Part shown: positions 16,793-25,985 of the stretch, one piece after another
Layout of the letters: every line of letters starts with the position of its first letter
Numbering within the stretch: position 1 is the stretch's first letter
NCBI GenBank assembly: GCA_963676605.2
Contig: CAXXSP010000038.1
Coordinates: 1-41,209 of the forward strand
Length of the DNA: 41,209 nt
Origin: SABI01 sp963676605
GTDB taxonomy: Bacteria; Spirochaetota; Spirochaetia; Sphaerochaetales; Sphaerochaetaceae
Direction: 5' to 3'
Position numbers and translations under genes: made by a program
The notes under the pieces: model-generated
Database searches by the model: none
Told to the model about the DNA's origin: nothing
Seen by the model: the letters and a program-made list of their open reading frames with translations, nothing else

Positions 16793-16852
16793 GCAACAAA
16801 TTTTTATGAATATGCAACACGATGTGTTGTGAGATCAGAAGGGGTGATTCTC

Positions 16853-17938
16853 TTGACCTACAGATATCTTATTCTTGAAGACGGTACTCTATTCAAAGGC
16901 ACACCGTTCGGGCATCCGAACGCGGGCACCGGGGAAGTGGTCTTCAATACCGCATGCAACAGCTATCCGCAGGTGCTGACCGATAATTCCTATGCCGGTC
17001 AGATAGTCGTCATGACTTCCTCCCATATCGGCACCTATGGATGCAGGCCTGAATTCTATCAGCATCTTACCGAAAAGCCGCTCATCGAAGGCATGATCGT
17101 CAAGAAACTCTATACCGGAGCAGTCCCCGCAGGGACTGTTTCTTTAGATGAACTGATGAAAACATGGAAGATCCCGGGAGTGAAGGATGTCGACACCCGT
17201 CGTCTTACCGTGCATATCCGGGAACATGGAGCGATGTATGCCGCCATGGTGGACACTGAGAGTATCCCTGATGCAGCCCTCATCAGCGAGACAGTGGCAC
17301 GGCTGAAAGCTCTTCCTTCCATGGCGGAGAGAGATTTTATCACGCTCTGCTCTCAGCCGGGATCCTCCTTCAGTGAAAAAGGAAAGAAGAAAAGCGTACT
17401 CGTCATAGACTACGGCGCAAAGCGCGAGATTATCGCATCGATTGCTCATCTGGACGTGACCGTAGACAGCCTGAGTGCTGACGAATTCCTCGCAGCATCG
17501 GAAGATGCTATCATGGAATATGATTTCCTCTTTCTCTCGAACGGTCCCGGAGATCCTCGATTTCTTGTCGACCATGTCGAGAAGATAGGAAACCTGATCG
17601 GAAAAATGGCAGTGAGGGGTATATGCCTCGGGCATCAGCTCATATCACTCGCTCTCGGCGCACAGGTTGACAAGATGGCTTACGGTCACCATGGGTCCAA
17701 CCACCCTGTACTGAACAAAGAGAGAAATACCGTCTGTATCACAAGCCAGAACCACACTTATACGGTTGAAGAGTCTTCTCTCCCTGAAGGATCAAAGGTC
17801 TGGTTTACGAACCTGAATGACGGAAGTGTGGAAGGACTCATCTCACCTGCGAAGAATGTGATGTGTACACAGTTTCACCCTGAATCGGCTCCTGGAACAC
17901 ACGACGCCCTCTACGTGTTTGAAGATTTTCTGGCGTAA
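16853..17938 (+). CDS. carA: Carbamoyl-phosphate synthase, small (glutaminase) subunit
   Basis: Takes ammonia from glutamine and channels it to CarB for carbamoyl phosphate, the precursor of arginine and pyrimidines. N-terminal CPSase domain (LILEDGTLFKGTPFG, EVVFNT), then a class I glutamine amidotransferase domain with nucleophile Cys258 in GICLGHQ and His342/Glu344 in FHPES. With a TTG start at 16853 the length is 361 residues; TTG is chosen because AGAAGGGGTGA lies just upstream and the protein then begins MTYRYLILEDG like its relatives. A GTG at 16831 is open but has no ribosome site. Eleven bases before carB. Confidence 0.96.
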   Translation: MTYRYLILEDGTLFKGTPFGHPNAGTGEVVFNTACNSYPQVLTDNSYAGQIVVMTSSHIGTYGCRPEFYQHLTEKPLIEGMIVKKLYTGAVPAGTVSLDELMKTWKIPGVKDVDTRRLTVHIREHGAMYAAMVDTESIPDAALISETVARLKALPSMAERDFITLCSQPGSSFSEKGKKKSVLVIDYGAKREIIASIAHLDVTVDSLSADEFLAASEDAIMEYDFLFLSNGPGDPRFLVDHVEKIGNLIGKMAVRGICLGHQLISLALGAQVDKMAYGHHGSNHPVLNKERNTVCITSQNHTYTVEESSLPEGSKVWFTNLNDGSVEGLISPAKNVMCTQFHPESAPGTHDALYVFEDFLA

Positions 17939-17949
17939 GGAGAGAGGAC

Positions 17950-20900
17950 ATGGCAGTAGAAAAGAAGAACAGCAAGATTCTGATTATAGGAAGCGGTCCG
18001 ATCGTCATCGGTCAGGGCTGCGAATTCGACTATTCGGGAACACAGGCACTCATCGCTCTCAAGGAGAGAGGCTATGAAGCTATTGTGGTGAACCCGAACC
18101 CCGCAACCGTGATGAATTCCTCCATCCTCGGAGGAAAGATCTATATGGAACCTCTCGAGGTTCCCTACATCGAAGAGATTATCAGGAAAGAGAAACCGAG
18201 CGGTCTGATCGGAACCTTCGGCGGGCAGACAGCCCTCAACCTCACCATGGAGCTCCATGAGCAGGGGATTCTTGAGAAGTACGGCGTAAAGCTCCTCGGA
18301 GTCTCTGTCGAAGCTATCAAGAGGGGAGAGGATAGACAGGAATTCAAAGACCTCGTGACCAGACTCGGCTACAGCTCCCCGCAGTCCCTTCTTGCTCACT
18401 CATTGGATGAGGCCCGCGCCTTCCATGCCGACTATGCTCTTCCCCTCATCCTGCGACCCTCGTATACCCTCGGTGGAGTGGGCGGAGGCATCATCGAGAA
18501 GGAAGAGTCTTTCGATGCAATGGTGAACACGGCTCTTCAGGCATCCACCGTGCATGAAGTGCTTGTAGAGCAGTCTCTTCTCGGCTGGGCCGAGTTTGAA
18601 ATGGAAGTGATTGCCGATGCGACAGGCAACGCGATCGTTGTCTGTTCAATTGAGAACATTGACCCGATGGGTATCCATACCGGGGACTCCATCACCATGG
18701 CTCCTGCCATCAACCTGCCTGACCAGGTGTACCAGAACATGAGAGATGCTTCGCTGAATATCATCAGGGAAGTCGGAGTGACCTCCGGCGGAGTGAACGT
18801 CCAGTTTGCAATCCATCCTGAAACCTATGAGATGATGGTGATCGAAATGAACCCGCGTGTAAGCCGTTCTTCGGCACTCGCCAGCAAGGCGACCGGCTAT
18901 CCTATCGCGAGAGTCTCTCTCCTTCTTGCCCTCGGGTATTCACTCGACCAGGTTCAGAATGAGATCACTCACACGACAAGTGCGGCCTTCGAGCCTACGC
19001 TCGATTATATGGCAGTGAAGGTTCCCCGCTTCGAACTGGAGAAATTTCCCCTGGCCACCAGTACCCTGGGGACGCAGATGAGAAGTGTAGGGGAATCACT
19101 CGCACTTGGAAGAACCTTCATCGAAGCTCTAAACAAAGGCATCAGGGGATGTGAAGACGGAAGAGAAGGCCTTGTACCCCTCACCTGTATTTCGGGCTAT
19201 GACTCGGGTAATGTCGCCTCCATCCTGTCGGTCCTTCACTCTCTTCATCCCTATAAAATCCATGCACTCTATTCATTCCTTGAAATGAGCGGCTACGGCG
19301 CGTTCGAGAGCGCCCGTCAGATCACCCAGTACCACCCGTTCATCATTCAGGAAGTATGGGAACAGGTAGAGTTCGATATGACACTGAAGGCCGAAGGGCT
19401 GAACAGCGAGATACTTCTTGCCGCGAAAGAAAGAGGCATGAGCTCCAAGAGAATCGGTCAGATTCTTTCTCTCACAAAAGAAGAGATCGACGAAGCCCTG
19501 AATAATTTCGATATCAAGGCGAATATACACGTCGTCGATACCTGTGCCGGAGAGTTTGAAGTTTCCACTCCCTACTGTTACCTCACCTATAACGAATTCA
19601 ATGAGACCAAGCCTGTTGGAGAAGGGAATACCCTCATAATCGCAAGCGGTCCCAACAGGGTCGGGCAGGGACTTGAGTTCGATACCTGCTGTACGCAGGC
19701 GGCCCTGGCCTATAAACAGCTCGGACGGAAAGTCATCATGGTGAATAACAACCCCGAGACGGTCAGTACCGACTACACGATCAGTGACCGACTCTATATG
19801 GAAACCCTTTCCAGCGAAGAAGTTCTCACGATCATTGAAAAGGAACAGATCGAACAGGTCGTTGTTCAGCTTGGAGGACAGACGCCTCTCAAGCTTCTTG
19901 CCGCTTTGAAAAAGGCAGGTGTAACCATCACCGGGACATCATATGAGAATATCGAAATCTGTGACGAGAGGAAGAAATTCTCAGAACTTCTAGACAGACT
20001 CGATGTACATACTACTCCGAACCGCTCTGCAGTCGATATCTCGCAGGTGGCGGCTCTCGCGGAAGAAGTCACCTATCCTCTCATCGTGCGCCCCTCCCAT
20101 GTGCTCGGAGGCGCACGGATGGAAGTGCTCTATAACAGCCATGACCTTGACAACTACCTCGCTCAGCCGATGCTGATCGATGAGGAGAATCCGCTCCTGA
20201 TAGACTACTTCCTTGAAGATGCCTTCGAGTACGATGTTGATGTCGTCTCTGACGGTGAGTCGATCTATATCTGCGGAATCATGCAGCATATCGAGGCCGC
20301 GGGAATTCACTCGGGAGACTCTGCAGCCGTCTTCCCGGCCTACCAGCTGAGCGAGAAACTGCAGAATGAGATGGTGAAGATTGCCAAGGATCTTGCCACC
20401 ACGCTTCAAGTGAAGGGGCTGATGAATATCCAGTTCGCCAGCAAGAACGAGGAACTCTATGTCATTGAAGTGAACCCAAGAGCGAGCCGGACGATTCCCT
20501 TCCTCTCCAAGAACAGCAATACCGACATTATCAACATGGCGGTCAATGTGTGGGAGGGAAAGAGCCTCAAAGAGCAGAATGTCGTCAAGCGCGCAGGAGA
20601 GGTTGCAATGGGAACCTGCACCACCGGCTGGGCAGTGAAGGAAGCCGTCTTCTCTTTCGGAAGATTCAGCCACCTCGATCCCCTCCTCGGACCTCAGATG
20701 AAGTCCACAGGGGAAGTCGTCGGCGTCGGTCAATCCTTCGGGGAAGCCTACTACAAGAGTCAGCTTGCAAGCGGGAATCCTCTTCCGGTGTCCGGGAAGG
20801 TCTGTGTCAGTGTGACGAGCAGTGACCAGAAGAAGGTTGTTCCGATCATCCGCGATCTCATAGATCTCGGATTCACCATTGCGGCTACAAAAGGAACGGC

Positions 20901-21171
20901 AGGAGTTCTTTTCGACCATGGGATTATCTGCGAAGTGCTTCCCAAGGCAGGAGACGGACATCCGAATATCGTGGACCAGCTGGAGAACGGTATGGTGGAT
21001 CTTCTGATCAATACTCCGAAGGGAAAAAGAGCACACGATACATCGATTTCCCTGAGGCAGGTAGCCCTGATGCACAACATACCCTACACGACGACACTTT
21101 CCGCAGCCAAGGCAGCTGTAGAAGCTATCAGGTTCGCAAAGAGCGGTACCATTCACATCACCGAGGTCTGA
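17950..21171 (+). CDS. carB: Carbamoyl-phosphate synthase, large subunit
   Basis: Makes carbamoyl phosphate from bicarbonate, ammonia and two ATP. At 1073 residues it has the full family length (E. coli 1073). Two homologous ATP-grasp halves are seen: the first with IGSGPIVIGQGCEFDYSGTQA and RPSYTLGGVGGG, the second with IASGPNRVGQGLEFDTCCTQA and RPSHVLGGARMEV. Both hold the metal-binding (I/V)E(M/V)NPR motif. An MGS-like C-terminal domain (about 930-1073), where effectors such as UMP and ornithine bind in E. coli, holds KGTAG and LLINTPKG. Forms an operon with carA and ends in a good terminator. Confidence 0.99.
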   Translation: MAVEKKNSKILIIGSGPIVIGQGCEFDYSGTQALIALKERGYEAIVVNPNPATVMNSSILGGKIYMEPLEVPYIEEIIRKEKPSGLIGTFGGQTALNLTMELHEQGILEKYGVKLLGVSVEAIKRGEDRQEFKDLVTRLGYSSPQSLLAHSLDEARAFHADYALPLILRPSYTLGGVGGGIIEKEESFDAMVNTALQASTVHEVLVEQSLLGWAEFEMEVIADATGNAIVVCSIENIDPMGIHTGDSITMAPAINLPDQVYQNMRDASLNIIREVGVTSGGVNVQFAIHPETYEMMVIEMNPRVSRSSALASKATGYPIARVSLLLALGYSLDQVQNEITHTTSAAFEPTLDYMAVKVPRFELEKFPLATSTLGTQMRSVGESLALGRTFIEALNKGIRGCEDGREGLVPLTCISGYDSGNVASILSVLHSLHPYKIHALYSFLEMSGYGAFESARQITQYHPFIIQEVWEQVEFDMTLKAEGLNSEILLAAKERGMSSKRIGQILSLTKEEIDEALNNFDIKANIHVVDTCAGEFEVSTPYCYLTYNEFNETKPVGEGNTLIIASGPNRVGQGLEFDTCCTQAALAYKQLGRKVIMVNNNPETVSTDYTISDRLYMETLSSEEVLTIIEKEQIEQVVVQLGGQTPLKLLAALKKAGVTITGTSYENIEICDERKKFSELLDRLDVHTTPNRSAVDISQVAALAEEVTYPLIVRPSHVLGGARMEVLYNSHDLDNYLAQPMLIDEENPLLIDYFLEDAFEYDVDVVSDGESIYICGIMQHIEAAGIHSGDSAAVFPAYQLSEKLQNEMVKIAKDLATTLQVKGLMNIQFASKNEELYVIEVNPRASRTIPFLSKNSNTDIINMAVNVWEGKSLKEQNVVKRAGEVAMGTCTTGWAVKEAVFSFGRFSHLDPLLGPQMKSTGEVVGVGQSFGEAYYKSQLASGNPLPVSGKVCVSVTSSDQKKVVPIIRDLIDLGFTIAATKGTAGVLFDHGIICEVLPKAGDGHPNIVDQLENGMVDLLINTPKGKRAHDTSISLRQVALMHNIPYTTTLSAAKAAVEAIRFAKSGTIHITEV

Positions 21172-21204
21172 TACCCTTCAGATACCTGGTACCCATACCG
21201 AAGA

Positions 21205-21249
21205 GAGGAGATGACCGGTTATACCACCGGCTGTCTCCTCGTTCTTTTT
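21205..21249 (+). terminator. carAB terminator
   Basis: Two stacked stems, GAGGAGA/TCTCCTC (21205-21211 with 21234-21240) and CCGGT/ACCGG (21215-21219 with 21226-21230), are followed by GTTCTTTTT. Confidence 0.85.
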
Positions 21250-21317
21250 ACCTGATTCAAGATTGTATAACTCTTTGAAAAAAAACGTTTTAGATGCTAG
21301 GTAAAGTATCCCTATTA

Positions 21318-21326
21318 TGCTATAGT
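21318..21326 (+). promoter_or_regulatory. typA extended -10 promoter
   Basis: TGCTATAGT is an extended -10 element (TGn before TATAGT). The typA ATG comes nine bases later without a ribosome site, implying a leader of only a few bases. No good -35 is seen. Confidence 0.4.
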
Positions 21327-21335
21327 GTCGCAGCT

Positions 21336-23177
21336 ATGTTAAAAACAAACGATTCAATACGAAATATTGCGATTATCGCACACGTTGACCACGGAAAGAC
21401 AACACTCGTGGACGGTCTGTTCACTCAGAGCGGCCTGTTTGCCGCACGTGATGGACAGGACCGCATCATGGACTCAGGCGCTCTTGAGAGAGAGCGTGGT
21501 ATCACCATCAGCGCAAAGAACTGTGCCGTCATGTGGAAGGGGGTGAAGATCAATATCATCGACACTCCGGGACACGCCGATTTCGGCGGTGAGGTGGAAC
21601 GAGGCCTCTCCATGGTAAACGGGGTAGTGCTTCTTGTAGATGCAGCTGAGGGTCCCCTCCCTCAGACACGATTCGTCCTGCAGAAGGCTCTGAATCTGAA
21701 TCTTGAAGTCATTATCGTCATCAATAAGGTAGATAGACAGGACGCTCGTCCCCAGGAAGTTCTCGAGGAAGTGTATGACCTGCTTCTGGAACTGAACCCT
21801 GATGAGGCCATGCTTGAGGTTCCGGTTCTCTACTGTATCGGCAGGGAAGGGACCTGCGGGACTGAACCAGATGCACTTCAGGGAGATCTGCATGCCCTTC
21901 TTGATATGATGGTGAAGCGGATACCGCCTCCGCAGTATGATGATGAAGAACCGTTCCAGATGCTGGTTTCAGACCTCGGGTACAGTGATTTCCTGGGAAG
22001 ACTTGCTATCGGAAAGGTCGTGAACGGCAGTGCAGACACAAACGACTCTCTTGTCTGCCTCGGTCCTGAAAACTCCAAGGTTCCTCTCAGAGTAACCCGA
22101 CTGCAGTGTTATGACGGTCCTACCTTCCGTGACGCGGGTCACGTCGATCCCGGCGATATCGTCGTCCTCTCAGGAATCGACAAGGTTTCTATCGGTGATA
22201 CGATCTGTAACCGTGAGGCTCCCAAGGCACTCGATAGAATCACCGTCGATGAACCTACCGTTGCCATGCGCTTCAGTAAGAATATCTCCCCCCTGGCAGG
22301 TAAGGAAGGAAAGCACGTTCAGTCCACCAAGATCTATGAGAGGCTCCAGAAGGAGGCTCTTCAGAATGTCTCCATCAGAGTGGAGAAAAGTAGTACCGAT
22401 GACTCCATCATCGTGAAGGGAAGGGGAGAATTCCAGCTTGCGATCATCATTGAATCGATGAGACGGGAAGGCTTCGAACTCTGTGTCGGTCGTCCGACCA
22501 TCATCTTCAGAGAGGATGAGGAGGGACGGAAGACTGAACCCGTAGAATTCCTCCGGATCGACTGTCCTGACGAGTTCAGCGGCGTTGTCATGGAAAAGCT
22601 CGCCAAGCGTAAGGGGCAGATGATGGACATTACCTATGACGTGGAAGGGAGAGTCACCATGAGATTCGAGATTCCTTCCCGAGCCCTGATCGGTTACCGC
22701 GATGAGTTTCTCACCGACACGAAGGGGAACGGCGTGATGAATGCACATCTGAAAGGGTATGAGGCATACCGCGGGGACTTCCCCGACCGCTTCAGCGGCT
22801 CTCTCATCTCCGATAGACAGGGACAGGCTGTTGCCTATGGACTGTTCGGCCTTGAGCCGCGAGGAAGACTGTTCGTCACTCCCGGTGAACCCGTCTACGA
22901 AGGAATGATCGTGGGTGAACACAACCGTGAGGTCGACCTTGCCGTGAATCCTGCGAGAACCAAAAAGCTTACCAACATGAGAGCCTCGGGAAAAGACGAA
23001 GCTGTGACGCTTACTCCCGTCGTTCCGATGACACTCGAACAGGCTATACGGTTCATCAAGGATGATGAGATGGTGGAGGTGACCCCTTCCTCGATCAGAT
23101 TATGTAAGCGTATCCTGAACGGACAGCAGAGAAAGGTGTTCGAAAGCAGAGGTTATATCCCGGAGTACATGGCATAG
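21336..23177 (+). CDS. typA: Ribosome-associated GTPase TypA/BipA
   Basis: Translational GTPase that aids 50S assembly and growth under stress. Begins MLKTNDSIRNIAIIAHVDHGKTTLVDG with the P-loop at 15-22, then RGITISAKN (switch I), DTPGHADFGGEVER (G3) and INKVDR (G4). Elongation-factor-like domains II, III and V follow, then the TypA-specific C-terminal domain. From the ATG at 21336 it is 613 residues, the normal length. A longer frame from 21294 crosses the promoter and is not favoured. Stands alone between two terminators. Confidence 0.97.
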   Translation: MLKTNDSIRNIAIIAHVDHGKTTLVDGLFTQSGLFAARDGQDRIMDSGALERERGITISAKNCAVMWKGVKINIIDTPGHADFGGEVERGLSMVNGVVLLVDAAEGPLPQTRFVLQKALNLNLEVIIVINKVDRQDARPQEVLEEVYDLLLELNPDEAMLEVPVLYCIGREGTCGTEPDALQGDLHALLDMMVKRIPPPQYDDEEPFQMLVSDLGYSDFLGRLAIGKVVNGSADTNDSLVCLGPENSKVPLRVTRLQCYDGPTFRDAGHVDPGDIVVLSGIDKVSIGDTICNREAPKALDRITVDEPTVAMRFSKNISPLAGKEGKHVQSTKIYERLQKEALQNVSIRVEKSSTDDSIIVKGRGEFQLAIIIESMRREGFELCVGRPTIIFREDEEGRKTEPVEFLRIDCPDEFSGVVMEKLAKRKGQMMDITYDVEGRVTMRFEIPSRALIGYRDEFLTDTKGNGVMNAHLKGYEAYRGDFPDRFSGSLISDRQGQAVAYGLFGLEPRGRLFVTPGEPVYEGMIVGEHNREVDLAVNPARTKKLTNMRASGKDEAVTLTPVVPMTLEQAIRFIKDDEMVEVTPSSIRLCKRILNGQQRKVFESRGYIPEYMA

Positions 23178-23200
23178 AACCTCATATGCCTGAATAAAGA

Positions 23201-23240
23201 GAAAGGAACCGTCGTATGAAGTCTCATACTGGTTCCTTTC
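23201..23240. terminator. Bidirectional terminator between typA and tRNA-Pro
   Basis: GAAAGGAACC (23201-23210) pairs perfectly with GGTTCCTTTC (23231-23240), and an inner stem GTATGA/TCATAC extends it. On the minus strand it is followed by TCTTTATTC. It separates convergent typA and the tRNA gene. Confidence 0.75.
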
Positions 23241-23255
23241 ATGTTCTGTACGGTA

Positions 23256-23328
23256 TCGGGCAGAGAGGATTTGAACCTCCGACCCCTTGGTCCCGAACCA
23301 AGTGCGCTAGCCCCTGCGCTACTGCCCG
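23256..23328 (-). tRNA. tRNA-Pro (anticodon CGG)
   Basis: Read on the minus strand: acceptor CGGGCAG pairs with CTGCCCG; D stem GCGC/GCGC; anticodon stem CTTGG/CCAAG enclosing loop TTCGGGA (anticodon CGG); T arm GGAGG-TTCAAAT-CCTCT. About 73 bases, CCA not encoded. It reads CCG codons. It is isolated, convergent with typA, with a shared terminator. Confidence 0.95.
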
Positions 23329-23399
23329 TCACGAAATTACTATAGGGAAAGAATCGAGGCGTGTCAACGACTGTAGTGAATATAGTGTGAAGAGTTGCG

Positions 23400-23429
23400 T
23401 TGACAGAATCAATCACAGTATGGTACCTT
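23400..23429 (+). promoter_or_regulatory. Probable promoter of the PpiC-type foldase gene
   Basis: A perfect TTGACA (23400-23405) lies 18 bp before TGG-TACCTT (-10 at 23424-23429, extended form). The gene begins 60 bp downstream with an AGAGGT ribosome site. Confidence 0.5.
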
Positions 23430-23488
23430 TGCGAAGGTGTCTTTTCCTGAAGAAGACCACGTATATTCATTAAATAAAGAGGTAATGC

Positions 23489-25039
23489 ATGCCCTCCAAG
23501 GACTCGAACCAGAACGAACAGAAAAATGGAAAGGTTGTGAAGATTTCAGCCGGTCAGAAAAAGGATACCGACAAGAAGAGTTCTTCACTCTATTTCTCTA
23601 AAATCGTTACGTATATCATACTTGCTGTCATTTCCATCGTTCTTATCGTAGGAATCGTGGTGCCATCTCTTGGCTCTTCATCAAGGAATAATTCGATCTC
23701 ATTCGGTTCCTATGACGGTGAAGATATTGTCTTTACCCCCGGAAACTACTTCTACCGTCAGTATCAGGCTCAGGCACAGCAGTCAACGGGAAGTGATGAA
23801 ACTGCAGCCTACCAGATCTGGAACGGCGCATATCAGAGCACAGTCTTCCATACAGCCATGACCCAGATCGCTGACGACGCGGGGATCGTGGTCTCAGAAG
23901 AAACACTCAAGAAGGCTATCATCGACAGCGGTGCGTATGACAAGGACGGTAAGTTCGACAATGCAACCTACGAAAGCACCTCAGTTGAAAGCAGAAATAC
24001 CCTGAAGAAGCAGGTCGAGGATTATATCCCGACGAGGATCATCATCTCTGATATGGCTAAGTCTCTCGATCCTGCCGGTGAACTCGAATACATCAAGGCA
24101 CTTGGTGATGCAAGCAAGGCCTTCGAATATGTCGTGTTTGACGCCTCTCTGTATCCGGATGAACTTACCCGTGAATTCGGGCTCAATAATCCATCAGAAT
24201 TTACCGGTGTCGATATTTCCATCATTTCCACTGCTACCGAAGCCGAAGCGCTCGAGATCAAGACGAAAGTGGAGAGCGGCGAGATGAGCTTCGCAGATGC
24301 CGCTGTCGAGTATTCACAGGATGCTCTCGCAGCTGACGGAGGAAAAGCAGGAGTCTACTATCTTCACGAAGTGAGAAGCAACTTTGCCAACGAAGAAGAG
24401 GTGAATGAGCTCTTCTCCACAGGTGCAGGTGAGATCACCCGCCCCTTTGAGACCGCTGCAGGCTATGCACTCTATCAGGTTGAGCAGAAGCCTTTCCCTG
24501 CCGATTTCACTGATCCTGAAGTCCTCGATAACGTGAGGTCCTATATCCAGGACAACAATGCTGAACTTGTAACATCCTACATACAGAGTGTCGGAGAACA
24601 GTTTATTGCAGATGTGAACGGTGGCAAGAGCTTCACCGATGCCGGAGCTGAACTCTCTCTCGAACCCGTGAGTGTCGGCCTGACTCCCGTTGATGTGAAT
24701 TCATCAGCCTTCCTGATCGGTTTCCAGTATACAGACCAGGGTGGTTACCTTGCCTCTCTCAATTCAGATGTTGATGCAATGAAGGCTCTCTATGCGCTCG
24801 AAGTGGGAGAGGTAAGCTCTCTCCTCGAAGCAAACGGCTCGTATCTTGTGGCTACAGCCACTGAATCTGCTCCTATGGAAGAGTCGGCAAGCAGCTATAT
24901 GGGTATGCTCTACGATTACATGAAGGGACAGCAGGCTCAGCAGGAACTTATCAGTTCCATCTTCTCTTCTGATTCCTTCGAAGATAATTTCCTGACAGTC
25001 TATCTCACAGAGATCATGAATGTCGGTAGTGCCAACTGA
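23489..25039 (+). CDS. Membrane-anchored PpiC/SurA-type peptidyl-prolyl isomerase (PpiD-like)
   Basis: Predicted periplasmic folding factor tethered to the inner membrane. In 516 residues: a charged cytoplasmic tail (1-37), one membrane span about 38-60 (KIVTYIILAVISIVLIVGIVV), a SurA_N-like helical region about 75-200, then a parvulin-type domain about 240-345. The parvulin part shows EALEIKTKVESGEMSFADAAVEYSQD, GGKAGVYYLHEV and ITRPFETAAGYALYQVE. A second, weaker repeat follows about 390-490 (GKSFTDAGAE, ALEVGEVSSLLEANGSYLVATATE). Topology matches PpiD. Single-gene unit between its own promoter and a terminator. Confidence 0.85.
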   Translation: MPSKDSNQNEQKNGKVVKISAGQKKDTDKKSSSLYFSKIVTYIILAVISIVLIVGIVVPSLGSSSRNNSISFGSYDGEDIVFTPGNYFYRQYQAQAQQSTGSDETAAYQIWNGAYQSTVFHTAMTQIADDAGIVVSEETLKKAIIDSGAYDKDGKFDNATYESTSVESRNTLKKQVEDYIPTRIIISDMAKSLDPAGELEYIKALGDASKAFEYVVFDASLYPDELTREFGLNNPSEFTGVDISIISTATEAEALEIKTKVESGEMSFADAAVEYSQDALAADGGKAGVYYLHEVRSNFANEEEVNELFSTGAGEITRPFETAAGYALYQVEQKPFPADFTDPEVLDNVRSYIQDNNAELVTSYIQSVGEQFIADVNGGKSFTDAGAELSLEPVSVGLTPVDVNSSAFLIGFQYTDQGGYLASLNSDVDAMKALYALEVGEVSSLLEANGSYLVATATESAPMEESASSYMGMLYDYMKGQQAQQELISSIFSSDSFEDNFLTVYLTEIMNVGSAN

Positions 25040-25067
25040 TCGGTATAGATAGATCGGAATTATGTGA

Positions 25068-25094
25068 GGGAGGCTTCGGCCTCCCTTTATATTT
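25068..25094 (+). terminator. Terminator after the foldase gene
   Basis: GGGAGGC-TTCG-GCCTCCC, a 7-bp stem with a UUCG loop (25068-25085), followed by TTTATATTT. Confidence 0.85.
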
Positions 25095-25128
25095 ATCCTG
25101 ATAACACGACTCTTTTCCAAGGATTGAG

Positions 25129-25157
25129 TTGCCTTTTTTACCACCTCTTTGTACGAT
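25129..25157 (+). promoter_or_regulatory. HD-domain gene promoter, close to the start codon
   Basis: TTGCCT (25129-25134), 17-bp spacer, TACGAT (25152-25157), then six bases to the ATG at 25164. No ribosome site is seen, so the mRNA is probably leaderless. Confidence 0.5.
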
Positions 25158-25163
25158 ACATCT

Positions 25164-25970
25164 ATGAAATCACAAAAAGAATTGAATCTGGAAAAGAAAC
25201 TGCTCTCTCTGCTCAGTGATGAAACGTCTGCAGGTAGACTCCTCCGTCTTCTCCTTGAGGATGAGGAAATCCACCTCATGCAGGAATATGCGAACAGCGT
25301 CTCAATCGTGCGGCTGGGCTTCAACGATCATGGTCCCGTGCACATGAAACAGGTAACGATCAACGCCCTGAAGCTGTTTCAACTGCTTCAGAAAAAAGGA
25401 ATAACAGGATCTCTTGAACAGGATAACGTAGGAAACGCTGATGATTCGATTACTGCGATTCTTCTCTCCTCCTTTCTTCATGACCTGGGCATGGCTGTGG
25501 GGAGGGAGGACCATGAATTGATGAGTTCGACTCTGGCAATGCCGGTGATCAACCGTCTTCTGGCAAAAATATATCCAGACGACCTGTATAAACAGGTCGT
25601 GATACGTTCAATCGCTCTCGAAGGGATTGTCGGTCATATGGCGAACAGACGTATCCACTCTGTGGAATCAGGTATCATTCTTCTCGCTGACGGCTGTGAC
25701 ATGGAGAAGGGGCGTGCAAGAATACCTCTTGTTCTTTCTCACGGAGCCAAGGTCGGTGATATCCACAAATACTCTTCCAATGCTATTGAGAAGGTGAGAA
25801 TTATTGAAGGAAAAACCAAGCCTATAGCCATAGAAATTGATATGTCCGGTGATGTCGGATATTTTCAGGTGGAGGAGGTGCTGATTCCCAAAATCAACAT
25901 GTCTCCGGTAAAGCCATATATTGAATTGTATGCTAGAATAGTCGGAAAGGATTATAACCAGTATCTGTAG
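25164..25970 (+). CDS. HD-domain phosphohydrolase-like protein
   Basis: Member of the HD superfamily, metal-dependent phosphohydrolases that often act on nucleotides or cyclic dinucleotides. In 268 residues: His56 or His60 in FNDHGPVHMKQV, the HD pair His106-Asp107 in SFLHDLGMAVGREDHE, and a later GIILLADGCDMEKGRAR segment with the distal Asp. The C-terminal about 80 residues (IEIDMSGDVGYFQVEEVLIPKI) look beta-rich and may be a ligand or assembly domain. No GYP-type motif or sensor domain is seen. Followed after 15 bp by a PfkB kinase. The true substrate is not known. Confidence 0.75.
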   Translation: MKSQKELNLEKKLLSLLSDETSAGRLLRLLLEDEEIHLMQEYANSVSIVRLGFNDHGPVHMKQVTINALKLFQLLQKKGITGSLEQDNVGNADDSITAILLSSFLHDLGMAVGREDHELMSSTLAMPVINRLLAKIYPDDLYKQVVIRSIALEGIVGHMANRRIHSVESGIILLADGCDMEKGRARIPLVLSHGAKVGDIHKYSSNAIEKVRIIEGKTKPIAIEIDMSGDVGYFQVEEVLIPKINMSPVKPYIELYARIVGKDYNQYL

Positions 25971-25985
25971 AAAAGGAGAAATGAT

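Noticed and set aside
16831..16852. GTG start giving carA seven more codons
   Set aside because: No ribosome site stands before it and the extra residues do not match the family; the TTG at 16853 has a good site.
19990..21156. Open frame of 388 codons on the minus strand
   Set aside because: It lies wholly antisense to carB, has no ribosome site and a Ser/Arg/His/Cys-rich make-up typical of a shadow frame. The same goes for 22170-22922 under typA, 31545-32306 over the helicase gene and 36931-37578 over the permease.
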